DNA of 7,514 nt from an uncultured Ruminococcus sp. (GCA_947175005.1 CAMWLD010000106.1:1-7514), one strand, 5' to 3'. Positions 1 to 5,936 are shown, counted from the first letter of the stretch. Notes: generated from the letters alone by a model not told the origin. A program made the numbers and translations.

Positions 1-2
1 GG

Positions 3-56
3 GCTTCTACTGTAAAGCATTGGGTAAATTGGATATTAGGACTTGTTAATGAATAG
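3..56 (+). CDS. possible 3' end of an upstream gene, product unknown
   Basis: An open frame enters from the left edge and ends at TAG (54-56). It gives a 17-residue tail rich in Trp, Leu, Ile and Val that ends in LVNE, which looks like a natural protein C-terminus. Another frame (2-49) is also open to a stop, so the choice of frame is a judgement. The gene would end 45 bases before the zinc-ribbon gene on the same strand. From context it might be a restriction endonuclease or another part of the modification cassette, but nothing in so short a tail proves that. Confidence 0.3.
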   Translation, partial: ASTVKHWVNWILGLVNE

Positions 57-101
57 GCTTTATAAACCTAATTTTATATGCCATTGAAAGAGGGAAATTA
101 T

Positions 102-278
102 ATGTCTGAAAAAAAGAATGATAAAAAACCTATTATCCAATCAAGTGGATATAACGGCAGTGAACCCACACGTGTATGTCCTCATTGCAAAAAGGAAAAG
201 CCATTGAGTGAATTTGGTTTCAGAAAAATGGGGAATGGCACTATACGAAATCAAACGTGGTGCAAGAAGTGTAGGTAA
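102..278 (+). CDS. small zinc-ribbon protein (58 aa)
   Basis: The 58-residue, Lys-rich protein has a polar N-terminal tail (about residues 1-23) followed by two CxxC knuckles, C26-P-H-C29 and C54-K-K-C57. The spacing and the Lys-Pro-Leu-Ser-x-Phe stretch between them match the treble-clef/zinc-ribbon module often found at the N-terminus of HNH nucleases and in small phage DNA-binding proteins. No HNH catalytic residues follow; the protein ends one residue after the last Cys. I chose the ATG at 102 because GAGGG lies 6 bases upstream; the in-frame ATG at 78 has no ribosome binding site. Its TAA is followed immediately by the methyltransferase ATG, so the two are probably translationally coupled. 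A DNA-binding or regulatory role in the modification cassette is inference. It could also be a remnant of a longer HNH protein. Confidence 0.7.
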   Translation: MSEKKNDKKPIIQSSGYNGSEPTRVCPHCKKEKPLSEFGFRKMGNGTIRNQTWCKKCR

Positions 279-1025
279 ATGTTAGAAAAGACAATCAAAA
301 AATGGCAGCCTGATGACTTCAACCTTGAAATGACAACTCATTGGTCATTTCCTGCTCACGGCGATTGGGCAACCCATAACTCCAAATACCGTGGAAACTG
401 GTCTCCGTATATTCCGAGAAACCTTATTTTGCGATACTCGCAGGAGGGTGATATGCTTCTTGACCAATTTGCAGGCGGGGGTACGACACTTATTGAAGCA
501 AAGCTGCTTAACAGGAATATTATCGGTGTTGATATTAACCCGCAGGCAGTAGAACTTTGCAGACAGGCGGTTGATTTTAAATTTTCGCCTTGCGGAAATG
601 TATATATACGTCAGGGCAATGCTCAGAACCTGTCATTTATTAATAATGACAGTATTGATTTTATTGCCACGCATCCGCCATACGCAAACATAATCAAGTA
701 CAGTAGCGGTTTAGAGGGCGATTTATCATTGCTTAATGTAAAGGATTTTCTTGAAGCAATGAAGCCTGTTGCTGCAGAATGTTACCGTGTACTGAAAAAA
801 GATAAATTCTGCGCTGTTCTTATGGGAGATACAAGGCAAAAGGGCTGTATGATACCAATGAGTTTTGATGTTATGAAAATCTTTCAAAATGTGGGCTTTA
901 CCTTAAAGGAAGTTATAATTAAGGAGCAACATAATTGCAAGGCTACAGGATATTGGAAAATAAACAGCATTAAGTACAATTTTTTGTTGATTGCTCACGA
1001 ATATTTGTTTGTTTTCAGAAAATGA
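279..1025 (+). CDS. DNA methyltransferase, N6-adenine/N4-cytosine type
   Basis: This is an intact 248-residue S-adenosylmethionine-dependent DNA methylase. Residues 38-53 form the motif X-like NWSPYIPRN region. Residues 61-72 are motif I (LDQFAGGGTTLI), which binds SAM, and D85 in GVDINP is the motif II acidic residue. Residues 131-135 carry the catalytic motif IV as THPPY, a variant of the (D/N/S)PP(Y/F/W) signature. The C-terminal HEYLFVFRK is typical of this methylase family. Motif I precedes motif IV with no room for a large recognition domain between them, so specificity must lie in the C-terminal half or in the small loops. The ATG follows the zinc-ribbon stop codon directly and has only a weak ribosome binding site, which suggests translational coupling. 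Base composition is AT-richer than downstream, as expected for a mobile defence gene. I cannot tell the target sequence or whether adenine N6 or cytosine N4 is methylated. No complete restriction enzyme is visible here. Confidence 0.9.
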   Translation: MLEKTIKKWQPDDFNLEMTTHWSFPAHGDWATHNSKYRGNWSPYIPRNLILRYSQEGDMLLDQFAGGGTTLIEAKLLNRNIIGVDINPQAVELCRQAVDFKFSPCGNVYIRQGNAQNLSFINNDSIDFIATHPPYANIIKYSSGLEGDLSLLNVKDFLEAMKPVAAECYRVLKKDKFCAVLMGDTRQKGCMIPMSFDVMKIFQNVGFTLKEVIIKEQHNCKATGYWKINSIKYNFLLIAHEYLFVFRK

Positions 1026-1060
1026 ATGTTTTGCAGTTTTGCTGCAGAACATCTTTTTTT
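1026..1060 (+). terminator. intrinsic terminator of the methyltransferase unit
   Basis: An 11-bp stem pairs 1026-1036 with 1042-1052, with a single G-U pair and a TTTTG loop. It is followed by C and seven T (1054-1060). It starts on the base after the methylase stop codon, so it closes the zinc-ribbon/methylase transcript. Confidence 0.85.
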
Positions 1061-1122
1061 GTTTGCCGCAAAGAGCAAGTATATTATACAAACAGTGTTC
1101 AGTTTCTTAAATGAATAAAATG

Positions 1123-1145
1123 TAACATTATATGAAAAAATGTTA
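1123..1145. repeat. short inverted repeat upstream of the SigD-type promoter
   Basis: TAACATT (1123-1129) and AATGTTA (1139-1145) form a perfect 7-bp inverted repeat with a 9-base spacer. It ends 6 bases before the -35 element at 1151. It may be an operator for a dimeric regulator, but the sequence is AT-rich and such a repeat can occur by chance. Confidence 0.3.
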
Positions 1146-1150
1146 ACGCA

Positions 1151-1178
1151 CTAAAGAACTGTTCAAAATTGACGATAT
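1151..1178 (+). promoter_or_regulatory. sigma-28 / SigD (FliA-type) promoter
   Basis: The -35 element CTAAAG starts at 1151, with TAAA at 1152-1155. A spacer of exactly 15 bases (1156-1170) leads to GACGATAT (1171-1178). The known consensus of motility sigma factors is TAAA-N15-GCCGATAA in enteric bacteria, and ends in GATAT in Bacillus. The match is 4/4 in the -35 and 7/8 to the Bacillus-type -10. Transcription would start near 1185, leaving a leader of about 65 bases before the ATG at 1251. No convincing sigma-A promoter lies in the same gap. The call rests on motif match and position only. Confidence 0.68.
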
Positions 1179-1250
1179 ATAGTATATAAATCAAGGTGCA
1201 ATATATCGGCAGACTTAAAAATTACAATAGAAACGGGAGCGTGTTACAAA

Positions 1251-1952
1251 ATGAAGATAATAGCCAACAATTATATGAGCTCTGTCAATCCGTCTGCGGG
1301 CGAGACCTTGCCGGGAGCAGCGGACATGGATAAAAACGAGTCGGGAGCAAAGCCTGCAGGAAAAACCGATACTTTTACCATATCGGTTGGAGGAAAGGAA
1401 TTCACGGCACGAAAAAAGGAATCGGATTCGGCAATGTTTTCAGCAGAGATCGTTTCCGATCTTGATGAATTCAGAAGTGCGATAAAATCAATGGGCAATC
1501 TGGAAGTGAACTGGAACGCCGTGGTTGACCCTTACGGAACATTTGCGGGCGCAGCACGGGTGGAAGCGATTTATAATCAGTATCAAGATCCCGATTCACC
1601 AAAAAATGCAGCGGAAAGGGATAAACTTGTCGACCGGTATGTGCAGCAGAAGCTGGACAGCCTTATCGAAAAGAAAAAGGCTTACAATGCTTCCCGTCCC
1701 GAAAATTACTATGCAATAGAGGCGGAGGAATACAAGACCGCCTATAATGCCTATCATTCTGCGGACGGCAAGCAGCTTGAAAGCAAAATGACCGGGGACT
1801 TCAAAAAGGCATACAGCATTTACAAGAGCATTCTGGACGGAGGGAAAACCTCTCTTGATGATGAGGAATTTCTTATGCTGTACAACAACACCATGTATCG
1901 GGGTGCAAAAGGCGAATACTACCGCAGGCTGGAAGAAATGTACAACAAATAA
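1251..1952 (+). CDS. hypothetical protein, probably motility-regulated, possible secreted effector
   Basis: I do not recognise a named family for this 233-residue protein. It has no signal peptide and no membrane segment. Residues 1-40 are polar and rich in Ser, Gly, Ala and Pro (probably disordered) and begin MKI, with SVNP a few residues later. Residues 41-52 look like a short beta segment (FTISVGGKEF). From about residue 100 to the end it is charged and Tyr-rich and probably helical, with repeated Tyr-Asn/Tyr-Lys patterns. The ATG at 1251 is preceded by GGGAG at 1235-1239, a rather long 11-base spacing; the next in-frame ATG at 1275 has no ribosome binding site. It follows a SigD-type promoter and precedes a SUKH-3-like gene by 44 bases with no terminator between, so the two are probably co-transcribed. 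A role as an exported effector partnered by an immunity protein is inference from context. Confidence 0.85.
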   Translation: MKIIANNYMSSVNPSAGETLPGAADMDKNESGAKPAGKTDTFTISVGGKEFTARKKESDSAMFSAEIVSDLDEFRSAIKSMGNLEVNWNAVVDPYGTFAGAARVEAIYNQYQDPDSPKNAAERDKLVDRYVQQKLDSLIEKKKAYNASRPENYYAIEAEEYKTAYNAYHSADGKQLESKMTGDFKKAYSIYKSILDGGKTSLDDEEFLMLYNNTMYRGAKGEYYRRLEEMYNK

Positions 1953-1996
1953 GCCATAGAGCATTTTTCGGCCTCTTATGAAAAGGAGGAACACCC

Positions 1997-2515
1997 ATGC
2001 TTGAAGAACAAACCCTGCTCACAGGCACACCGAAAGAAAAGGTTATACAGTGCCTTAAAAAGGCAGGCTGGTATGAGGGAAGAAAGACCGATATTACCGA
2101 AGTGGAAAGCTATTACAGCGGCAAAGGGATAACCCTTACCGAATCGCAGAAGGATATTTTCCGTGAATTTTACGGCTTGGCGGAGGCATGGTTTTTCGAT
2201 AAGAAGGGCAGCATAAAAAATCAGGCATGTGATTTTTTATTCCATATTATTCCCGAAGACTACTATAGCGGCTATTATAGTTATTATGATCTGGAAAAGC
2301 TTGAACAGGAAGCCGGTGAACGCCCTATATCTATCGGTGAAATTGGATATCACTATCCCTCAAGTATATTTCTCTCCTGCAACGGCAGGCTGTGGGAAAT
2401 AACGAGCTATGACGATTTCATTCAGTCATATGATGATATGATAAGCCTTATCAAATATACAGGGGTGTTCGACCGCCACGATTGGAACAGCGTTAGAATG
2501 CGGCAGCATGAATAA
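1997..2515 (+). CDS. SUKH-3-like immunity protein
   Basis: This 172-residue soluble cytoplasmic protein has the layout of SUKH-3 domains. Residues 21-33 carry the KKAGWYEGRKTDI signature (Gly-Trp followed by Gly-Arg). Residues 54-61 read IFREFYGL, matching the (F/L)xxFxGL helix of the family. Residues 113-135 hold an IGEIG stretch, then a strand and the xxNGRLWEI turn that matches the usual ixxxGxiy segment. SUKH proteins are best known as immunity proteins that bind and neutralise nuclease and other polymorphic toxins, and many occur as orphans. The start is set by AGGAGG at 1984-1989, 7 bases before the ATG. The region around residues 90-98 is unusually Tyr/Ser-rich. No recognisable toxin domain is visible upstream, so the partner is either the preceding unknown protein or encoded elsewhere. 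The assignment is from motif memory and could be wrong at the sub-family level. Confidence 0.72.
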   Translation: MLEEQTLLTGTPKEKVIQCLKKAGWYEGRKTDITEVESYYSGKGITLTESQKDIFREFYGLAEAWFFDKKGSIKNQACDFLFHIIPEDYYSGYYSYYDLEKLEQEAGERPISIGEIGYHYPSSIFLSCNGRLWEITSYDDFIQSYDDMISLIKYTGVFDRHDWNSVRMRQHE

Positions 2516-2538
2516 AAATAAAACATTTTTTGTCGATC

Positions 2539-2573
2539 CGCCTTTGCTCTTTGGCAGGGGCGTTTTGCATTTT
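2539..2573 (+). terminator. likely intrinsic terminator after the SUKH-3-like gene
   Basis: A 9-bp stem pairs 2539-2547 with 2554-2562, including two G-U pairs, around a 6-base loop. It is followed by TTTTGCATTTT. It lies 23 bases after the stop codon and before the promoter of the next gene, so it would separate the two units. The interrupted T-tract makes it weaker than the other terminators here. Confidence 0.55.
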
Positions 2574-2593
2574 ACGGCAAAATTGTAAAATAC

Positions 2594-2622
2594 TTGCAAT
2601 TCCCCCGAAAATGTGCTATAAT
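2594..2622 (+). promoter_or_regulatory. sigma-A promoter of the MATE transporter gene
   Basis: The -35 TTGCAA (2594-2599) and a perfect -10 TATAAT (2617-2622) are separated by the ideal 17 bases. TG at 2614-2615 adds an extended -10. Transcription would start near 2629, about 30 bases before the ATG at 2661. The first eleven bases, TTGCAATTCCC, are identical to the start of the aldolase promoter in this window. Confidence 0.85.
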
Positions 2623-2660
2623 AAAAATCACGATCTCATTTAAAAAGAAGGTTTTGGAAA

Positions 2661-4034
2661 ATGGCACAGACAAGAGACGAGGAACTGGGGAATGCGCCCA
2701 TACCCTCCTTGGTGGTAAAGCTTGCGCTGCCTGCAATTACGGCGCAGATAATAAATTTGCTGTACAATATCATTGACCGTGTTTACATCGGGCATATACC
2801 CGAGGCGGGGGACAAGGCGCTGACGGGGGTGGGGGTAACGTTCCCAATAATTTTGCTGATCTCCGCTTTTTCCCAGCTGGTGGGAGCGGGAGGCGCGCCG
2901 CTGGCTGCAATAAGCCTTGGAAAGGGCGAACGGGAGCGGGCGCAGAAAATGCTGCGGACGGCTTTTTTCAGCCTGCTGTGCATTTCGGCGATACTCACCT
3001 GTGTGCTGCAAATTATCAAGCACCCTGTTTTAATGGCGTTCGGGGCAAGCGAGGACACGGTGGGATATGGGGAGAGCTATCTTTTTATCTACCTTTGGGG
3101 GACTGTGTTCGTGCAGATGTCCTTGGGACTGAATCCGTTCATCACCTGTCAGGGGCGGTCGGGGACGGCTATGCTGACGGTGCTTATCGGGGCTGTTCTG
3201 AACATTATCTTAGACCCCGTTTTCATATTCGTTCTTGGAATGGGCGTGCGGGGGGCTGCCCTTGCAACGGTCATTTCCCAGGCGGCAAGCGCTGTGTGGA
3301 CGGTAAGCTTTTTGCGCTCCGACAAAAGCGGGATACGATTATCCTTCGGGAAGCCTTACATTGACCTTGCTTTGCTGGGGAGCATATGCGCGCTGGGCGT
3401 TTCGCCTTTTATAATGCAGTTCACCGAGTGCCTTATAAATGTGGTGTTCAACAGCGGACTTAAAAAATACGGCGGCGATCTGTATGTGGGTTCAATGACC
3501 ATTATGCAAAGCGTAATGCAGCTGCTGACGGTGCTGAGCGCAGGGTTCAATCAAGGGGTGCAGCCCATAATCAGCTTTAACTACGGGGCGAAAAAGCCCG
3601 AGCGGGTGCGGGCTGCTTATAGGATATGCTTTGTGACGTCCATTTCGGTAATGGGCATTCTCACTTGCCTTGTAATGACATTCCCCAGGGCGTTCGGTGG
3701 AATATTCACAGATGAAGCGGCTCTGCTTGACGCTGTTTGCGAATTTATGCCCATGTTCGTTTGCGGTATGACAATTTTCGGTATACAGAATGCTGCCCAG
3801 TGCGCTTTTGTGGGACTTGGGCAGGCGAAAATTTCTCTGTTTCTTGCGTGTCTGCGAAAGGTGATACTGCTTATTCCTTTGGCGCTGATACTGCCGAGGT
3901 TCATGGGCGTTCGGGGGATTTACCTTGCCGAACCAGTTTCCGATATTACCTCCGCTCTTACGGCGGGGACGCTGTTTTTACTGAATATTAACAAGATACT
4001 GCAAACGGACGGAGGGGCAAAACGCCGCAGCTAA
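2661..4034 (+). CDS. MATE family efflux transporter
   Basis: This 457-residue integral membrane protein has the length and layout of a 12-helix MATE antiporter, which expels drugs or metabolites in exchange for Na+ or H+. The first MatE repeat starts near residue 13 (IPSLVVKLALPAITAQ, then the N-I-I-D-R-V-Y-I-G segment). It includes QGRSGTAM at 164-171 and the conserved NIILDPVFIF at 181-190 followed by GVRGAALATVISQ. The second repeat starts near residue 235 and has the conserved GFNQGVQPIISFNYGA at 295-310 and a typical end near residues 385-445. The style is closest to the MepA-like/clostridial branch; the substrate cannot be read from sequence. The start is supported by AGAAGG at 2646-2651, 9 bases upstream, and by the promoter. 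The gene is monocistronic and converges with the GNAT gene 46 bases away. No good terminator is visible in that gap. Confidence 0.93.
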   Translation: MAQTRDEELGNAPIPSLVVKLALPAITAQIINLLYNIIDRVYIGHIPEAGDKALTGVGVTFPIILLISAFSQLVGAGGAPLAAISLGKGERERAQKMLRTAFFSLLCISAILTCVLQIIKHPVLMAFGASEDTVGYGESYLFIYLWGTVFVQMSLGLNPFITCQGRSGTAMLTVLIGAVLNIILDPVFIFVLGMGVRGAALATVISQAASAVWTVSFLRSDKSGIRLSFGKPYIDLALLGSICALGVSPFIMQFTECLINVVFNSGLKKYGGDLYVGSMTIMQSVMQLLTVLSAGFNQGVQPIISFNYGAKKPERVRAAYRICFVTSISVMGILTCLVMTFPRAFGGIFTDEAALLDAVCEFMPMFVCGMTIFGIQNAAQCAFVGLGQAKISLFLACLRKVILLIPLALILPRFMGVRGIYLAEPVSDITSALTAGTLFLLNINKILQTDGGAKRRS

Positions 4035-4080
4035 GAGTTGTATAAGGTTAGTCCGCAAAGGGCTTTCGGGAAACGTATTA

Positions 4081-4842
4081 TTACAGCAATGGCAGTGATA
4101 TTTCCGTCACTCTCATAAGCTCCTTAAACCCCAGCTTTTCCGCTAATTTGCGGGAGGCGATATTATCCGAAGCAGCCGACCACAGGGGGATTGTCCCTTT
4201 TGACAGCAGGGAACTTATAAGCGCCGCGCAGACCTCATAAGCAAGTCCCTGCCTGCGAAATTCGGGCAGGGTGTTTATGCCGATCTCTGCAAAATCCATT
4301 TTGACGGTGAGATTTTCACCGCAATCATTCTCACCAAAATGTTCTCCCGAAACAGGTAAATCGGGACTGTCGGTGGCGGCGGCTATTTTGCCGTTTCTGT
4401 ATATACCGAAGCAGCGCCCCTTTTGCACTATCTCCGAAAAATATCCATGCAGCCATTCGACTTCACCGCAGCCCGGATTGCAGGACTTGAAAAAGTCAAG
4501 ATAATCGGGGTAATCCTTTTCGGTAAGCATAACAGCATTGTTGCTGTGCGCTTCATTGCCGTTATAATAATATTTCACTTTAGTACCTCCCGCTGCAATT
4601 GCTTGCTCTATCCCGTTTCCCTCAAAAATTTGCAGAAAGCCTTCGCCTCTTTGTGAATAGGAAATGATGTATTTCCCGTCCCTGTGAAAAATAAGTATGT
4701 CAACGGGCCCCCCATAGCCTTTCAGCGGCTTGTCAAGCAAGGAATTGCGGACGAAAAGGGGAGTGTCGGAGGTAAAAAAATTCTCCGTGGAAATGCCCGC
4801 CAGCGTCGAATAATATTCAATTGTTTTATTAAGAAGTTCCAT
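4081..4842 (-). CDS. GNAT family N-acetyltransferase
   Basis: The protein has 253 residues when started at the ATG at 4842. The C-terminal part (about 115-253) is a GNAT domain that transfers acetyl from acetyl-CoA to an amine. Residues 186-190 form the core strand (EIGIN). Residues 196-201 are the RRQGLA pyrophosphate-binding loop, fitting (Q/R)xxGx(G/A). Residues 225-241 contain the typical Asp-Asn-x-x-Ser...Leu-x-x-Lys-Leu-Gly-Phe helix. The N-terminal 110 residues are a less conserved extension, and residues 160-178 form an acidic insertion. An in-frame GTG at 4851 would add three residues, but it overlaps the best ribosome binding site. AGGTG at 4853-4849 sits 6 bases before the ATG, so I prefer 4842. 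A terminator for the upstream aldolase ends just before that site, so expression may need readthrough. The substrate is unknown. Confidence 0.85.
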   Translation of the reverse strand: MELLNKTIEYYSTLAGISTENFFTSDTPLFVRNSLLDKPLKGYGGPVDILIFHRDGKYIISYSQRGEGFLQIFEGNGIEQAIAAGGTKVKYYYNGNEAHSNNAVMLTEKDYPDYLDFFKSCNPGCGEVEWLHGYFSEIVQKGRCFGIYRNGKIAAATDSPDLPVSGEHFGENDCGENLTVKMDFAEIGINTLPEFRRQGLAYEVCAALISSLLSKGTIPLWSAASDNIASRKLAEKLGFKELMRVTEISLPLL

Positions 4843-4853
4843 AAAATGCACCT

Positions 4854-4888
4854 AAAAAAGCGGCAGTCGGGAAAACCCCGGCTGCCGC
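4854..4888 (-). terminator. intrinsic terminator of the aldolase gene
   Basis: A strong 12-bp GC-rich stem pairs 4860-4871 with 4877-4888, with one G-U pair and a 5-base loop. On the minus strand it is followed by six U (4859-4854). It lies about 30 bases after the aldolase stop codon. The U-tract runs directly into the ribosome binding site of the GNAT gene. Confidence 0.88.
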
Positions 4889-4919
4889 AGAATTAACGGA
4901 ATATTTAGAAGCTTAAGAC

Positions 4920-5789
4920 TTACGCCTTGCCAATGGAGCCGAATATCTCCATTTTCTCCTTAACCTTGTCCTTGATAGCGTCAAAGCCGGGTGCAAGGAG
5001 CTTTCTGGGGTCGAAGCCCTTGCCCTGCTGATCCTTGCCTGCCTCAATGTACTTTCTTGTAGCCTCCTGGAATACCAGCTGGCACTCGGTGTTTACATTG
5101 ATCTTGGCAACGCCCAGGGAAATAGCTTTCTTTATCATATCGTCGGGAATGCCCGTGCCGCCGTGGAGAACCAGGGGCATATCGCCTGTCTTGGCCTTGA
5201 TAGACTCCAGCACGTCAAAGCGCAGACCTGCCCAGTTCTCGGGATATTTGCCGTGGATATTTCCGATACCTGCCGCAAGCATGGTAACGCCCAGATCTGC
5301 TACAGCCTTGCACTCGTTGGGATCGGCGCACTCGCCCATGCCAACAACGCCGTCCTCTTCGCCGCCGATAGAGCCGACCTCTGCCTCCAGGGAAAGACCC
5401 AGAACATCGCAGGTGTTGACCAGTGCGGTAGTCTTTGCAATGTTCTCATCAATGGGATAATGAGAGCCGTCAAACATGATAGACGAGAAGCCTGCGTTAA
5501 TGCACGCCTTTGCGCCCTCGAAAGAGCCGTGGTCAAGGTGCAGCGCAACAGGAACTGTGATATCCAGTGCGTCCAGCATACCGTTTACCATGCCCACAAC
5601 AGTGCCGTAGCCGCACATATATTTGCCCGCGCCCTCGGAAACGCCCAGTATTACAGGGGATTTCTGCTCCTGTGCGGTGAGCAGGATAGCCTTTGTCCAC
5701 TCTAAGTTGTTGATGTTGAACTGACCAACGGCGTATTTGCCGTCTCTTGCTTTGGTAAGCATATCCTTTGCGGAAACAAGTCTTGACAT
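4920..5789 (-). CDS. fba: class II fructose-bisphosphate aldolase
   Basis: The 289-residue cytoplasmic enzyme of glycolysis and gluconeogenesis interconverts fructose 1,6-bisphosphate with glyceraldehyde 3-phosphate plus dihydroxyacetone phosphate. It is a Zn-dependent TIM barrel. D86-H87 in LHLDHGS are the catalytic Asp and the first Zn ligand. E137 in LEAEVGSIGG lies in the second metal region, H179 in GIGNIHGKYP and H209 in VLHGGTG are Zn ligands, and GGTG (210-213) with the NVNTE segment (231-235) bind phosphate. All key residues are present and the length is normal. The GIGNIHGKYPENW style is common in clostridial FbaA. Tagatose-bisphosphate aldolases (GatY/KbaY) share the fold, but no tagatose or galactitol genes are nearby. 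GGAGG at 5803-5799 sets the start. It has its own promoter about 60 bases upstream and its own terminator. Confidence 0.95.
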   Translation of the reverse strand: MSRLVSAKDMLTKARDGKYAVGQFNINNLEWTKAILLTAQEQKSPVILGVSEGAGKYMCGYGTVVGMVNGMLDALDITVPVALHLDHGSFEGAKACINAGFSSIMFDGSHYPIDENIAKTTALVNTCDVLGLSLEAEVGSIGGEEDGVVGMGECADPNECKAVADLGVTMLAAGIGNIHGKYPENWAGLRFDVLESIKAKTGDMPLVLHGGTGIPDDMIKKAISLGVAKINVNTECQLVFQEATRKYIEAGKDQQGKGFDPRKLLAPGFDAIKDKVKEKMEIFGSIGKA

Positions 5790-5817
5790 TTTTTTCTACC
5801 TCCAAAATTTTCACTTT

Positions 5818-5847
5818 GCAGCTTATGGAAAAATATCCATTTTCTGC
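5818..5847 (-). promoter_or_regulatory. small hairpin in the aldolase leader
   Basis: In the transcribed leader, GCAG/CTGC (5844-5847 with 5818-5821) and an inner 5-bp ATGGA/TCCAT stem (5836-5840 with 5825-5829) can form an interrupted hairpin around a 6-base loop. It could stabilise the 5' end of the mRNA. The stem is weak and a function is not demonstrated. Confidence 0.25.
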
Positions 5848-5856
5848 CCTACTTAT

Positions 5857-5885
5857 ATTATACTCCTTTTTTTCGGGAATTGCAA
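5857..5885 (-). promoter_or_regulatory. fba: sigma-A promoter of the aldolase gene
   Basis: On the minus strand TTGCAA (5885-5880) and a perfect TATAAT (5862-5857) are 17 bases apart. Transcription would start near 5850, giving a leader of about 60 bases. This strong constitutive-looking promoter suits a glycolytic gene and suggests that fba does not depend on the amidohydrolase gene upstream. Confidence 0.87.
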
Positions 5886-5897
5886 TAGGCATTTTCC

Positions 5898-5922
5898 AAA
5901 ATTATTGAAATCTTTCAAATAA
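5898..5922 (-). terminator. weak possible terminator after the amidohydrolase gene
   Basis: On the minus strand an AT-only stem, TTATT plus GAA paired with TTC plus AATAA and one bulged base (5922-5902), is followed by TTTT (5901-5898). It sits 15 bases after the amidohydrolase stop. Its low GC content makes it a poor terminator, so readthrough into the aldolase promoter region is possible. Confidence 0.28.
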
Positions 5923-5936
5923 ATTTAAATGCAACC

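Noticed and set aside
78..101. Earlier ATG at 78 for the zinc-ribbon gene
   Set aside because: No ribosome binding site precedes it, while GAGGG is well placed before the ATG at 102.
1161..1190. Sigma-A promoter from TTGACG and the TATATAGTATATAAA stretch
   Set aside because: The TTGACG at 1169-1174 is only about 8 bases from the AT-rich run, and no 16-18-base spacing gives a good -10. The SigD match is far better.
1596..1994. 132-codon minus-strand frame across the unknown gene
   Set aside because: The plus-strand frame has a promoter and a plausible start, and is co-directional with the next gene. The antisense frame is hydrophobic low-quality sequence typical of a shadow.
4050..4072. Hairpin between the convergent MATE and GNAT genes as a bidirectional terminator
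   Set aside because: The stem is about 6 bp with a bulge (CCG-AAA / TTT-CGG) and has no T-tract on either strand.
4849..4851. GTG at 4851 as the start of the GNAT gene
   Set aside because: It lies inside the best Shine-Dalgarno sequence and follows directly on the terminator U-tract. The ATG at 4842 has the right spacing.
5163..5705. Long plus-strand open frames across the aldolase gene
   Set aside because: They are antisense to a fully conserved aldolase and encode Cys/Ala/Arg-rich sequence without any family features.
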